Origin: Cryptomeria japonica
Taxonomy: Eukaryota; Streptophyta; Pinopsida; Cupressales; Cupressaceae
Reading direction: 5' to 3'
DNA: 64,000 nucleotides
NCBI RefSeq assembly: GCF_030272615.1
Contig: NC_081413.1
Location: 559,213,945-559,277,944 of the forward strand
Shown here one piece after another: positions 24,098-35,425 of this stretch (position 1 is the first letter of the stretch; each line of letters opens with the position of its first letter). The position numbers and the translations under genes were made by a program. The notes under the pieces are model-generated. The model ran no database searches and was not told where the DNA came from. It saw only the letters and a program-made list of their open reading frames with translations.

Positions 24098-24830
24098 TGG
24101 GAATTGAAAACTGCTTAATCTAATCTGTATTGTTTTTTGTTTAGTTTGGTGACGGTCATTTTCTTATGAGATGTATTTGTTGTGTAAGTGTTCAAATTTA
24201 CTAATGTATTGTTTGCTAAATATATTGATTACCTATGAATTTTCCTACCAAAGCTATTATTGAAATATACATATGCACAGATATATAAAATTATACATAC
24301 AAATAGATGTGTATATATATGTACACATGTATATATACATGTTAATGAAGTATGTGAATACCTATATACATAGATATGCACATAGATAAATAGACGTGTA
24401 TATATATAAAATTCTATAACTGTGTATAAATATATTTTTTTATAGAATTTGATTTGTATATTGGGTGGATAGAAATCGCGTTGGCTTCTTAGTATATACA
24501 TGGTTGGTTGGGTAGTATTTAGAAAGGTATGGGTATTGGAAACTGGTTAATTTAATCTGTACTGTTCTTTTGTGTAGTTTTATTGTGGTCATTTTGTTGC
24601 GAAATGTATTTAAGGTGTGTTTTGTTGACTGTAGTGTTTACCTGTGACTTCCCTTTCCAAAGGCATTATTGAAATATACATATGCATAGATATAGTAATT
24701 GTATACTTTGTCAATTGAAATTCATTACTATACTATATATGTGCAATAAGTGACGCCATTATCAATGCTATGTTGTGACTTCCCTTCCAAAGGCATTATT
24801 GAAATATACATATGCACACATATTCCTAAC
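24098..24830. repeat. Duplicated 150-bp block and three 36-bp repeats
   Basis: About 24098-24262 and 24527-24676 are two copies of the same block (GAAAACTG.TTAAT.TAATCTGTA.TG, then GG(T)CATTTT..., then GAAATATACATATGCA). The unit CCAAAGGCATTATTGAAATATACATATGCA appears near 24250, 24659 and 24787. Between the blocks lies a TA-rich stretch of TATATGTACACATG words. This is non-coding sequence on the upstream (5') side of the Helitron genes. Confidence 0.65.
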
Positions 24831-24857
24831 GCGGTTAATTTGCAGGGTTATTGTTGT

Positions 24858-25030
24858 GATTTTGTTTTCATGTTATGCAGTTTTTTGTGGGTGTTTCCTA
24901 ATGCAGTTAATTTGCAGGGTTATTGCTGTGATTTGTCACTAACACTGGTAATGGCGTCACAACAATAACCTTGCAAATTAACTGCATTAGGAAACACCCA
25001 CAAAAAATTGCATAACATGAAAACAAAATC
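24858..25030. repeat. Long near-perfect hairpin, arms about 68 bp
   Basis: The left arm (about 24858-24926) runs GATTTTGTTTTCATGTTATGC ... CCTAATGCAGTTAATTTGCAGG. The right arm (about 24960-25029) is its reverse complement with a few mismatches. The loop of about 34 bp contains TCACTAACACTGGTAATGGC. The loop sequence AATGGCGTCAC also pairs with GTGACGCCATTA at 24751. CCTGCAAATTAAC inside the stem is the module shared with the 405-bp array on the other side of the Helitron. Confidence 0.8.
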
Positions 25031-25138
25031 TAATGACACTATAACAAATACGCAATAACCCTACAAATTAAGGGTATCCAATGAAAACAAAATAGAAAAC
25101 CTAAAATATTGCAAAACGAAAAGCATTAAAATAGGAAA

Positions 25139-25507
25139 CATACCTTGCATAGTAACATAGCTCACGACAATTTGTTTTGAAGGCGACAAGCACTCGTAAC
25201 CTGCTTAAGAAGTTGACACCAAAATCCAAGGAGATCACAAAGATGGAAACAATAAACCTTAGAACAAAACTTGCAGAGCAAAACACTTCACACAATGAAG
25301 AAAGTGAAATACCTATTAGGGTTATACCTTGCATAGTAACATATCTCATGACAGTTTGTTTTGAAGGCGACAAACACTCATAACTTGCTTAAGAAGTCGA
25401 CACCAAAATCCAAGGAGATCACAAAGATGGAAACAATAAACCTTAGAACAAAACTTGCAGAGCAAAACACTTCACACAACGAAGAAAGAAAAATACCTAA
25501 TAGGGTT
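25139..25507. repeat. 184-bp tandem duplication
   Basis: TACCTTGCATAGTAACATA starts at 25141 and again at 25325. The following 180 bp (GTTTTGAAGGCGACAA, ACACCAAAATCCAAGGAGATC, TTGCAGAGCAAAACACTTC) match with few changes. The high identity points to a recent duplication. Confidence 0.85.
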
Positions 25508-25745
25508 ACGCGGCAGCTATAACATTCTCTGACCAACTTCGACATGTGTGCCCATGGACCAAGGGGAAAGCAAGGAACAAATCGACACTTGGGGATGTGT
25601 GCTGACCGATGGTCGCAAGTTGCAATACGAGCATCGCGTGCGGGCTCACGGTGCTTGGCACAAACACATCATAACGCCCCGAGGGAGAAATTTCGGCCAC
25701 CGGTAAAAATTTGACTGGATTGTCTTGCACTTCGGGGGCAAACAT
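25506..25745 (-). CDS. Small GC-rich open frame, function unknown
   Basis: A 79-residue open frame on the minus strand starts at an ATG at 25745 within a GGGGG-ATGTTTG-CCCCC hairpin. The interval is clearly richer in G+C and CpG than its AT-rich neighbours. The protein contains FLPVAEISPSGRYDVFVP and SVDLFLAFPLVHGH, which I do not recognise. The frame ends at GCTGCCGC followed by GTAACC, which could be a stop or, if transcribed, a splice donor. It sits just upstream of the Helitron genes on the same strand. It could be a captured host exon or a chance frame in a GC-rich patch. Low certainty. Confidence 0.3.
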   Translation of the reverse strand: MFAPEVQDNPVKFLPVAEISPSGRYDVFVPSTVSPHAMLVLQLATIGQHTSPSVDLFLAFPLVHGHTCRSWSENVIAAA

Positions 25746-25759
25746 CCCCCACTAAAAGC

Positions 25760-26930
25760 CTATTGGCTTAAAAATATTTTGACAGTTGGTTTTTGGTACA
25801 ATTTATTTAATGAGGTGTTTGTAGAGAAGTTGGGCGTTTATCATCATCATAAGTTTTTTTAGTGTTGTGAACATTAAAATTTCTTCTTCTTCTTTAACTC
25901 AACTCTCTTGATAGGCTTGTACTCACTTGCTTTGTTTTGGGCATTATGTAAGCTTTTTATCTCATCCCTTCTTTCTTGTTTTGTTTATTTTTATTATTAT
26001 TATTAATTGCTTTATTAGTAACTTTTTGGTCTAATCCTTCTTTATTTTCTTCTTTTTATATATTATTTGATAATTTCTTTTCACTTCTTTTTATGTTTAA
26101 TTTAATTGTTTTTATTGGCATTCTTTTTTTGTTTTGAATATTAACCTTTGTAATTGTTCATTTAATTTCATATTTTTCAATTACATTTTGAGGTCCAATT
26201 TATTATTCGGATTCTTTTAGTTTTTAATTTCTTTTTCTTTTCTTTTCGTTTTAGATATATCTATCTTTTTTCTCAATTAGAATACTATTTTCTCTATCTT
26301 ATAAGGCCATATCTACAATTTATTTTTCTTATTCTCATATACTTGATGATGAATCACTAGGTATAATTTGAAATGTCTATTAAATAAACAAACACAGTAT
26401 ATCCCAAAAGCTTGCATTCTAATTCTATGGACTATGGACAACTAATTCCTTCTATTTTATTAGGTATTCCAAATCCTTGTATATACTAACTAATTCAAAT
26501 AAGCCCCACTATATTTTTTGAGTATAGAATGTTGATGCAATGAGAGGACATATGGGAAATAAAACAACTATGCTCAATCCATAAATCAATTAGTATGATC
26601 CGTTGCTAAACATGTGCTACTAGTATACCTATCTTTAGAGAAATAAAGGTAAAGTACGCCGAGAGATATCTTAGTTTAAAATTTAATTTTTACATATTGT
26701 CCACTTCAAATAATTATGAAAAGCTTTCCATTTAGAAGCATTCTTCCCACTAGAGATAAAGTCTTGTTGAGTGCAAAAGTTCTAAATGAAAGAGCATTCA
26801 AAGGAATAAAATCTATTTCATAACCATAAATTCCTAATTTTTTTGCCTAGACACTGCCAAAATCATATCTGTGAGTAATCGAATAATATACTTTTAATGG
26901 AAATGAAAGTTGCTATTCTAAGATAAAGCT
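25760..26930. other. AT-rich, no gene recognised
   Basis: T-rich stretches (TTCTTCTTCTTT, TTATTATTATTAATTG) and AT-rich filler. No frame of note and no recognisable element. Confidence 0.5.
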
Positions 26931-26931
26931 T

Positions 26932-27620
26932 GGAGTTAGGGTTAGGGTTTGAACTATAGTTCAAGGTTAGGGTTAAGGTTTAATTAGGGTTATGGTATGT
27001 TAGCATAAATATTTAGTTAGGGTTAGGATTTGATTAGCTCTAGATTAGGGATATTATGAAGGTTAGGGTTTAGTTATAGTTAGGGTTAGTATCATAATTC
27101 AATTAAGGTTATTATTCAATAGCATCAGGGCTAGATTTTAGGCTATATTTTAATTACAATTAGGGTTCAATTATGGCTAGATTAGGCTTCATTTAGGATT
27201 AGGGTTAGTATTGCAATTAAATTAAGATTAGAGTTAGTGTTATGGTTCAAAAAGGGTTAGCATCTTTTACACTTTTGTAAAGGTTTAATTATGGTTAGGT
27301 TTCAATTAGGTTTAGGTTAGGGAGATAATCAAGGCTAGGTTGGGTTTAGGGACAAGGTTATGGTATTGTTAGGGTTTAAATTCAAGATACGGTTTAATTA
27401 TGATTAGGATTAAAATTTTAAGGTTTGTATTTTTTAAGGTTTCATTATGATTATATTAGGGTTAGGGTTGATGTTAGGTCATAATAAGGGTTACCATTCT
27501 AAAAATATTCTTTGGGTTAGGTTCAAATAAGAATTTGCTTTAGTATTACAATTCAGTTAGATTTCAATTAATTAAGGCTAGGTTTAGTGTTAAAATTTGA
27601 TTGTAACCCTAACAGCTATT
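26932..27620. repeat. Degenerate telomere-like (TTAGGGTT) tract
   Basis: About fifteen AGGGTT hexamers lie in one orientation, mostly as (G)TTAGGGTT or TTAGGGTTTA, embedded in mutated variants such as TTAAGGTT, TTAGGATT and TTATGGTT. A few complementary CCCTAA words follow at about 27605-27690. The plant telomere repeat is TTTAGGG. This tract mixes TTAGGG and TTTAGGG spacing and is strongly decayed, so it is an interstitial telomere-like sequence and not a chromosome end. Confidence 0.7.
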
Positions 27621-27699
27621 ATATCAATGCATCATAGAGAAAATAATGTCTATTTAAAAAATATACCCTAACCTTAAATGAATTGTAATACTAACCCTT

Positions 27700-30195
27700 T
27701 GACTAATTGAACCATATCAATGCAACTCGAATGAAACATATTAATTATCAATGATTAGAGAATCATTTTTTAAAAGAGAAGATTAAGAGTGTTAAATACC
27801 CTTATTCAATCATATTTTGTTAATAATATTGTTGTTATAGTCAAGGATGTTTGTGATTTGTTTTAGGTATAATAATATAAATGTCATTTAAATTCTATTG
27901 TTACTTTTTGTTAATTTGATGATTTTTGGTTGATAGATTATATTATACAAAATTTCTTCAGAGTTATAAAAAACATGTTCATAATTTATTGTTATAAAGT
28001 AGATATCCATTAAAAAATTGTTATTTTTTTGTCATTTAATACATATAGTTATACACACATCTTGTGTAATTTTTTTTATAATTGTTTGTTCATTCTACCT
28101 ATATATTTATTATTTTTCTTAAATAATCGTGACTATTCATTACTCCATAGTATATCATAAATGTTTATGTTACTCCATTATTATGTTCCAAAACATTTAT
28201 TTTTCTCTAAACTAATTATTTTCAAATTGCTTCAACCTACTCTAATGAATATCTATGTCCATTGCAATATCCTTTGTTCTCTACTATTATTGTAATAACT
28301 GCTTGCTCTTTTTTCATCAAATATATATTAATTTTAATCCATCTTTTAATAGACCCTTCACTCTCTGAAATTATTTGTTTCAAATCTTCCTTTACTTGGA
28401 GATATTTTTTCATCCTCAAAATCTACATAAATATTTTCAATAGATAATAAAAATCACTTAACCATCTAATCTATCCACCATTTCCACTTGTATATTATTA
28501 CTCTACTAGAAAATTATGTTTTTCCATTTTTTTTTGAACAATTCATTAAATAGATTGATTTCTCATGCATTTAATCATTTGTAACAAAAGTGTTCACTTG
28601 GTAATTTTTTCAATTAATTGTTGTCGTGTTTCATTCATTTTTACAATCAATTAGTCTTCGTATTTCCTCCATGCACATTAATTCATAATGCATTTTTTTA
28701 GAATTTGAATTGTAATCAAACTTGGTGTAATTTTATTGCAAAACTATAAACAAGACTCTCAATCAACTATTTGATTTTTTTTTGTAAATGTAATGTGAAT
28801 ACAAGGACTCAATTATCTAGCATTTATGGATATGTGAAAGAAAATTTAAGACCTATGAAAGAGGGGTGGATTCGATTAAAATATGAAGGCCAATGTTAGA
28901 TTTCTATATTAGGAGATTAAGAACAAGACTTATATTCCACTCTAATTTCTACATATAGAAATATAACCACTTTTCTTATTGCACTATTTTTATGCCTTTT
29001 GAGTTAAATTTGACCTTAAAATTTGCAAATGTGTAATGTTTAATAGTCAACTATAAAACCAAATACTGAATCTTATCATACAAAAAGAGATAACTATTTA
29101 TGATTAGAAAATCATGATGATGTAGTTTAGACATCATCGTGTTTTAAATTTTTAAACAACATTTACAATCAAATGAAGAGATTCTATTTTGTGTGATAAC
29201 AACAAATGAAATAATTTTATTTCATCATAAATCAATGATATGATTAAGCTTTCTAATTCTATAGATTCTATGTATTTGTACTTAAGGAATTTATTAACTT
29301 GTCAATTACTCGAAATATTACTAGTTATTTTTTTCAAATTTTGATTAATGATTATTGTTGTAGATTTAGGGTTCCTATGTATATCATTCCACATTAAGTG
29401 CTTGAATAAAATATTTAATTATTAATATTACCACCTTGCAATCCATCTATGAATTGATATGTTTGAATCAATTCGTAGATGGGTTGAGTGCAATGTATGT
29501 CGAATGTTTGATTTACTAGAGGATATTTCATGTAGTCCTATTTTTTTAATATGAAATGACATATTTATATAACCTTATATAAATATATGAAATACCTCCG
29601 TAGCAATCATTATAAAGGTTTTTTTTTTACCCTAATTGATTGCCAAAATCATAGATCAACTAAGGTCGGAGAGTTTAGAAGGGGATATCATGCTAACACA
29701 CCTTCCACTCTCTTGTAAGGAGTAATGTACAAATCAAAATTTAACAAAAACAAAATGTCAAACTTATCTTAAGGGTAGGTAGTAGTCAATCATTCTTTTC
29801 AAAAGAATTATGTGTTACTTTCTATTTCTCAATGTTGCAATAAGCATGAGGACTTATCTCATACTTTTAGATAGACTCTAGAGTGTCTCTTTTGAATATT
29901 TCAATTCTTTCTTGTTCGTACCTGTATCATTATCGATCAAATGTATTCTAGATTAAATTTAATTCTATTTAATTTATATTTATAATTATTTTAGTTTATG
30001 CATTAATTTATAATAATATATTTATTATTATTTTAGTTAAAACTTATTTTTGGAAGGTTTATAATTTGTATAGTGGTAAGGAAAAGAATAATTCCATTAC
30101 TAAGAAATAAAAATATGAATGACAAATATCTTACCATAAAAATTGAAGAGGTTGTTAAGATTAAAATTAAGATCCCCCAAAAAGTTAGATATTAA
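27700..30195. other. Long AT-rich stretch, no gene recognised
   Basis: Only short frames and A/T-rich filler. No coding motif, TIR pair or RNA gene was found on either strand. Confidence 0.5.
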
Positions 30196-30561
30196 GGGCA
30201 GGGTCCCATGCGGCTGCTTAGCTTAGCCCCATGAAAGTTAGATTTTGCTGCTTATGAAAACAAACAGTTATTTTAAATTATATTTTTAATATAATCTTTA
30301 ATAATAATAAATTTTCATCTAAATTTTAGAGAAAAAAATGGAAACATAAACAGAGGGAAAGAAAATTGTGGAGCCACTTGTCATTTTTCTCAATAAGCAG
30401 CTTTGCTATTAATACAAATTTAAGATGTTTTGCTTAAAAATAAGCAGCAAAGATAAATATTAATGGGGTCAGCTGCTTCACAAATAATCCCTAAAAATAT
30501 TGAGCAGCGGCTGCTAGCCAAAATAAGCTAATAAGCTAAGCAGCCGCATGGGAACATGCCC
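30196..30561. mobile_element. MITE, 366 bp, about 30-bp terminal inverted repeats
   Basis: The left end GGGCAGGGTCCCATGCGGCT, continuing GCTTAGCTTA, is mirrored by the right end TAAGCTAAGCAGCCGCATGG, continuing GAACATGCCC. About 28 of 30 positions pair. Flanks are TAA on the left and TTA on the right, close to but not a clean 3-bp TWA duplication. The GGGC... ends suggest a PIF/Harbinger (Tourist-like) MITE. No protein is encoded. AAGCAGC words recur inside and in 30562-30720 (CCATGGGAACATTCC, AAGAACATGGGG), so a related fragment probably adjoins it. Confidence 0.75.
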
Positions 30562-30834
30562 TTATTTTTATGTTTTAAGCAGTGGCTGCTACACAAAAAT
30601 AGGAAAAGATTCTAATCCTTTCCCCTTAATTAAAAATTTCCATGGGAACATTCCAATTGTTTAATTTTAAGCAGATTTTACATTTAAGCAGCAACATAAG
30701 AACATGGGGTAAGAAGACAATAACAAAACAAGCAAGCCAACAAAATCTATTTGTGTAAAATTCTTAAACAACTGCGATTTAGACATTACTTTCCCTTAAC
30801 ATCTTGGAAAGCCTAATGAATGTCTACTTTGCCA

Positions 30835-31460
30835 GTCGCCTGAATGGAGAAATCGCACCTAAGTAAATATCAAAATTGCCAGTCTGCGCACTTTTTGATA
30901 GATTTTATACATTTGAAAAAGTTTCAGACTGGCAGTCATTCTCATATGTAAAGACAAATATGGTGGGGCTGTTTTATCAGATCAATGTAAGTGATGAAGT
31001 CGCGCCATAAAAAACAATAAAGAGAGCTCAGGAAAGAAAAAAAAGAAGTGATTGATTGATATCAAATGCCAACCTAGTCAGCTCATGAAATGATAGTTTG
31101 TATGGGGATTCCACCCTGGGAATCATGTGTCTTTTGTCATTTGATATTCCTCCAAACCAAAAGAAACCTCTTTGAATATTCGTCAGAGGCACAGTCTTCT
31201 ATTTCAACATCTTTTAAGAATGTTACCTTTCCAGGATGAGTCTGCCATGCAAAAGATCAAACGTCCATTTTTGGCTTTAAAAATAAAAACAAATCATAAA
31301 AGTTAGAGCAATTGTTAGCTGGACTGAACTATGTTAAGTAAATAAACATTTGAAGGCGTGGTGCTTTCAATCACTCAGATACACAAAAAGACTTCTTTCT
31401 GCTGTTCACAACAGGAGATGTTGCCCAAAAGTTAGTCTATTCTCTGTGTCAAGCCCAATA
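30835..31460. repeat. Segmental duplication, copy 1 (partner 33985-35065)
   Basis: The order CGCCT(G)AATGGAGAAAT, GGTGGGG, GTAAGTGATGAAGTCGC, AGTGATTGAT, ATGCAAAAGATCAAACGTCC, AACTATGTTAAG, and CAGGAGATGTTGCCCAAAAG is shared with 33985-35065. Identity is moderate to high. Copy 1 lacks the 499-bp MITE present in copy 2 and so provides the empty site. No coding function is apparent. Copy 2 ends just downstream of the TCP gene, so both may be remnants of its 3' flank. Confidence 0.8.
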
Positions 31461-33984
31461 ATCTTCACAGTCTGACTCTATGTAGATGACATGATTTATT
31501 ATATAACAAATAAGCTGGCGATTGATGACGTTTACTTGGATAACTGATAAGTGAATTTGGATAAGGCTTAAAAGTAATGCAGTATTTCCTTAGCATGACA
31601 TCTTCATTTTACAAAGTGAAATGCATGTAGGTGGAAGATTTGCCCCATAGATTGATGATGGTGAATTGTGAATCAGTTGCTATACCATAATCTTTGAGGG
31701 ACAATCCAGTGAAAGATAATATCACCAACAAGGTACATTTTGTAGTAAAACTGAAGATTTTTGCGTACTGTTATGCAATAATTGCTACTACACCTGATAC
31801 ATTGTATGCTGTGAGTTTAGTTTAACGTTTATGGAACGAAAGAATTAGGTAGCCAAAGAGAAATAGGTGTGGATAAGGTGTGGATAAGACAAGCAATTTT
31901 GGTATCTGGTATGTATCATGTTTTTTCATTGTGGTCAGCATAATGGTTGTTTAAATATAAGTTCATTTTTTCAATTTAAAGATAAAGAATTTACACAATA
32001 TCTCTCTGAACTATAAAAGTGGTCTAATGTGTCTTATTTATCATTTGAATGAACTTGTCGACATGTACATGTCTAAGATCAATATCATCAATTTGTATAT
32101 GGAAGTGATTTTTGAGGTAAAGAAGTAGCCTTTATCTTTATACTTCATCTCTGAGATAACTTAGCCTTTGTTGATGAGGTCATAAAGAATAATTTAAAAA
32201 AATCAAAGGAGCCTATTTAAACCTTATATAATGTGCATGCATGTGTGATTGTTAAAAGCATAGAAAAACATAGAGGAATTTTACATGAGAACAAGGGTTT
32301 GAGAATGCTTTGAAAACTAGGGTTTGTTATGGACATGAATACATGTAAATAATTAAATCACAATCAGATGGGAGAATACTTGGATTCAAATCTCGAGGAT
32401 GAAAAATATCACTATAATTAATTAAGGTTTGTGGAAACCTTAGTTGTCCTCAAATAATTTTTTTAAATCTTACTAGACTTTGGCTTCTTGATGAGATCAC
32501 AATAAAATGATAGATGGATGTGTTAGTGTAAAAAAGCTTTATCTTGCAATTATCAATTGCAAAGGAGAGCAAAGTCGTGCATATAAAATTAGAGTGATTG
32601 AAATAATGCAACAAATGAGTATATAGGTGCTTGTGTGCATGAGAGAATATGTGCATTTAATCTTTGGCCATCAAAGGTTTAGAGGTAAAAAAAAAATTAC
32701 AATCTTGATAGGTTGCATTAGAGTTTGAAATTTCACTTTTGAAAGGAATCAAAATTGTAGACTTGCCAAGTAATTTTGTAGGGTTGCACTTATACAATTT
32801 TATCTCCAATGTTCTACTAAAAAAAATATTATGAATAGAGAGTTGAGAAGCAATTAGCATTTCTACAAAACTATTGGTGAGTTTGAAATCGCAACTACAA
32901 AATTGGATTGAGAATTAGAGATTAGAGAGTAGTTTGCAAAAAAATACAAAATGACAAGAAAACTCTGCTTTATATTTTGTCAAAAATTAAAGATTAGAAA
33001 GCAATTTGTAAACTACAAAAATGCATACAAACTTTAAAGCTCAGGTATATTCAAATCCACTCTCTTAGTTTTTTTAATTTTAATTTTCATGATACTTAGA
33101 CTTATTTCCAAGACATGCAATTTAATACCATTTCTTCGATTTCAAGAACAAATGATCAATTGGAAAGAACTAATGAGATTGACTTGTAAAAGGATTTTTT
33201 TTTGAAGGATATGAGTTTTTTTGTCAAGAACTACCTAGACAACAATACCTAAATTTTATTTGCATTTAGATATTTGTATATAAGTATTCGTTAAGAATAA
33301 ATATTTTAAAAGAATTTTTTTTTTAAATTTAAAAAATAGTATAATCTTTTATTTTCTTTACATCTCGTGGACTATTCTATTAATTTTGTTGTACACTCAT
33401 CAAAATTTTCACATTCTATCAAGTTTTAATGCTAAAACTTTGCTTTCATTTACATTCAAACAACATAATAATTTAAGGCCCTAGTAATTTATGTTATTTT
33501 TGTTATTCTGTATTAATAGTCATTATAGGATAAAATATCATTTCAAGCTAATCAAGAATGAATGATGATGAAGTCTATGTAGATGATGATCCCAACAATA
33601 AATAAGTTCTTAATCAATGATGAAAATTACTTGGGGAACTGAAAAAAATATATATTGACAAGTAAAATGACACTAATGAAGGTTCAAAGATAAAAGTTTT
33701 GACACAAATTTTAGAATGTCTTGTTTGAATATAAGTTTGACAATTACTAAAGAAGAATGAGAGGAAAGAGTTTAAATCTTTTGTACGATAGCGGCAATTT
33801 AATCAAAAAGACATTTTATTCTCAGAGTGTGATTCTGATTAAAAATCACTTTTATAATAATAAAAAGAAGTTAGGTATTGCATACTAAACATTTATGCAC
33901 ATTCTATGAAGTGTTTTGGCTTTTCTGATTTTTGCTGCTAAAGACAAAGAAGCTTCAGTGAATGAATCGAACCATATATTAAAT
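31461..33984. other. AT-rich spacer between duplication copies
   Basis: No gene, TIR pair or array could be supported in this 2.5-kb interval. Confidence 0.45.
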
Positions 33985-35065
33985 AAAAGAATAGTCGCCT
34001 AATGGAGAAATAGTACCCAAATAAAGTGCACTTTCAAAAAGATTTTATCAGTTTGAAAAATTGGCAATCATTCTCTTAAAGACACGTCTATGCGAAGACA
34101 ACTATGGTGGGGTGTTTTTATCATCACTGTAAGTGATGAAGTCGCACCATAAAACAAAGAGACAAAAGAAAGTGATTGATTTATATCAAACGCCTTCCTA
34201 GGGGAAGGGTACCAGTAGTGGACATAGTTCCAATAATGGACACCTTTTTGTCAACCCAACCCTCCAATAGTAGATCGTAAAGGAGCCCAAAAAATGTAAC
34301 AATAGTGCACCAGTAGTGAATATCACATGCACCAATAGTGGATAATTTTTCAACTTTTTTGCCCTTTATTAGCTCATTTGTGCACCACTACTGGACATTT
34401 GTGCAAAACTACTGGGGCATTTGTCCATTACTACTGGACTACTATTGGAAATTACGAGTTATCTACTATTGGCGCAAAGGAGTTATGTATGGGTAGACAC
34501 TTTGAAATGACCACTTTTTGATATTTCGGCACATAACGATTTCCATAGCGTGCATCGTCACTACCTAGAAGCCGGATCCTTAGTTATAAGTAGTTAAGTC
34601 GTATACGGAGACAACCAAAAACAAAGTTGAAATCCGACGTATGGTTTGAGAGTACCATGTGTGCGAAGTTAGCTATGTCCACTACTAGTACCCTTCTCCT
34701 AATCAGCTAATGATGGTCTGTATGCAAATTCCACCCAAAGAAAAGCGCACTATTATGCATCATCATGTACGCACAACTGTGCGATGTCTTCTATTTCACC
34801 ATCTTCTGAAAATGGTACTTATTCTTCTAATTTCTGCCTTTCCAAGATGAGTCAGCCATGCAAAAGATCAAACGTCCATTTTTGGTTTTAAAACTAAAAA
34901 TAAATCATAAAAGCTAGAGCAATGATCAGCTGAATTAAACTATGTTAAGGAAATAAACATTTTAAGGCATGGATCACTTATTAAGTGATGCATTCAACAC
35001 TCGAGTACACAAACAGACTTCTTCCTGGTGTTCACAGCAGGAGATGTTGCCCAAAAGTGAGTCTA
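33985..35065. repeat. Segmental duplication, copy 2, carrying a MITE
   Basis: This is the partner of 30835-31460, with the same landmarks in the same order but expanded by the insertion at 34201-34699. It ends at CAGGAGATGTTGCCCAAAAGTGAGTCTATTC, about 360 bp beyond the TCP stop codon. Confidence 0.8.
34201..34699. mobile_element. MITE, 499 bp, TA target duplication
   Basis: Ends GGGGAAGGGTACCAGTAGTG... and ...CACTACTAGTACCCTTCTCC form terminal inverted repeats of about 27 bp. TA flanks both sides (34199-34200 and 34700-34701). The paralogous copy at about 31076 has the uninterrupted site CCTAGTCAGCT. Inside, the words (C)CA(A/G)TAGTG(G)A recur in both orientations as subterminal motifs. TA duplication and size fit the Tc1/mariner-Stowaway group, though the end sequence is not the classic Stowaway consensus. 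Confidence 0.85.
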
Positions 35066-35425
35066 TTCTGATGTCTGGATAGATGTTGCCCCAAAAGAAT
35101 TGGACGAACAAATGATGAAAAAATCAGAATTTTTTTTATCGAGAGTTCAAATTTGGTGGGTTTTAGACTTGGACGCCATAAAGAATATGGATAAAATAAT
35201 GCCCTCTGAAGAAATATACCTCCATTCTAATACAATTGTTCTGACACCGAATGCTTATCTACAGACTGCTACAACTGTTTATATTATCAATTTGACAAAT
35301 TTTGTACCACAGAGAAATAATACGATATCCAAAGTCAGAAAATTAGAGGCATTATGGCCAAGAACTTTCTTCATTAGCACTAATATCTTAACTCCAATGG
35401 ATTGTTACAAAGAACATTTGGCACA

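Noticed and set aside
26932-27620. True chromosome end
   Set aside because: Repeats are degenerate and sequence continues for more than 36 kb beyond, so it is interstitial.
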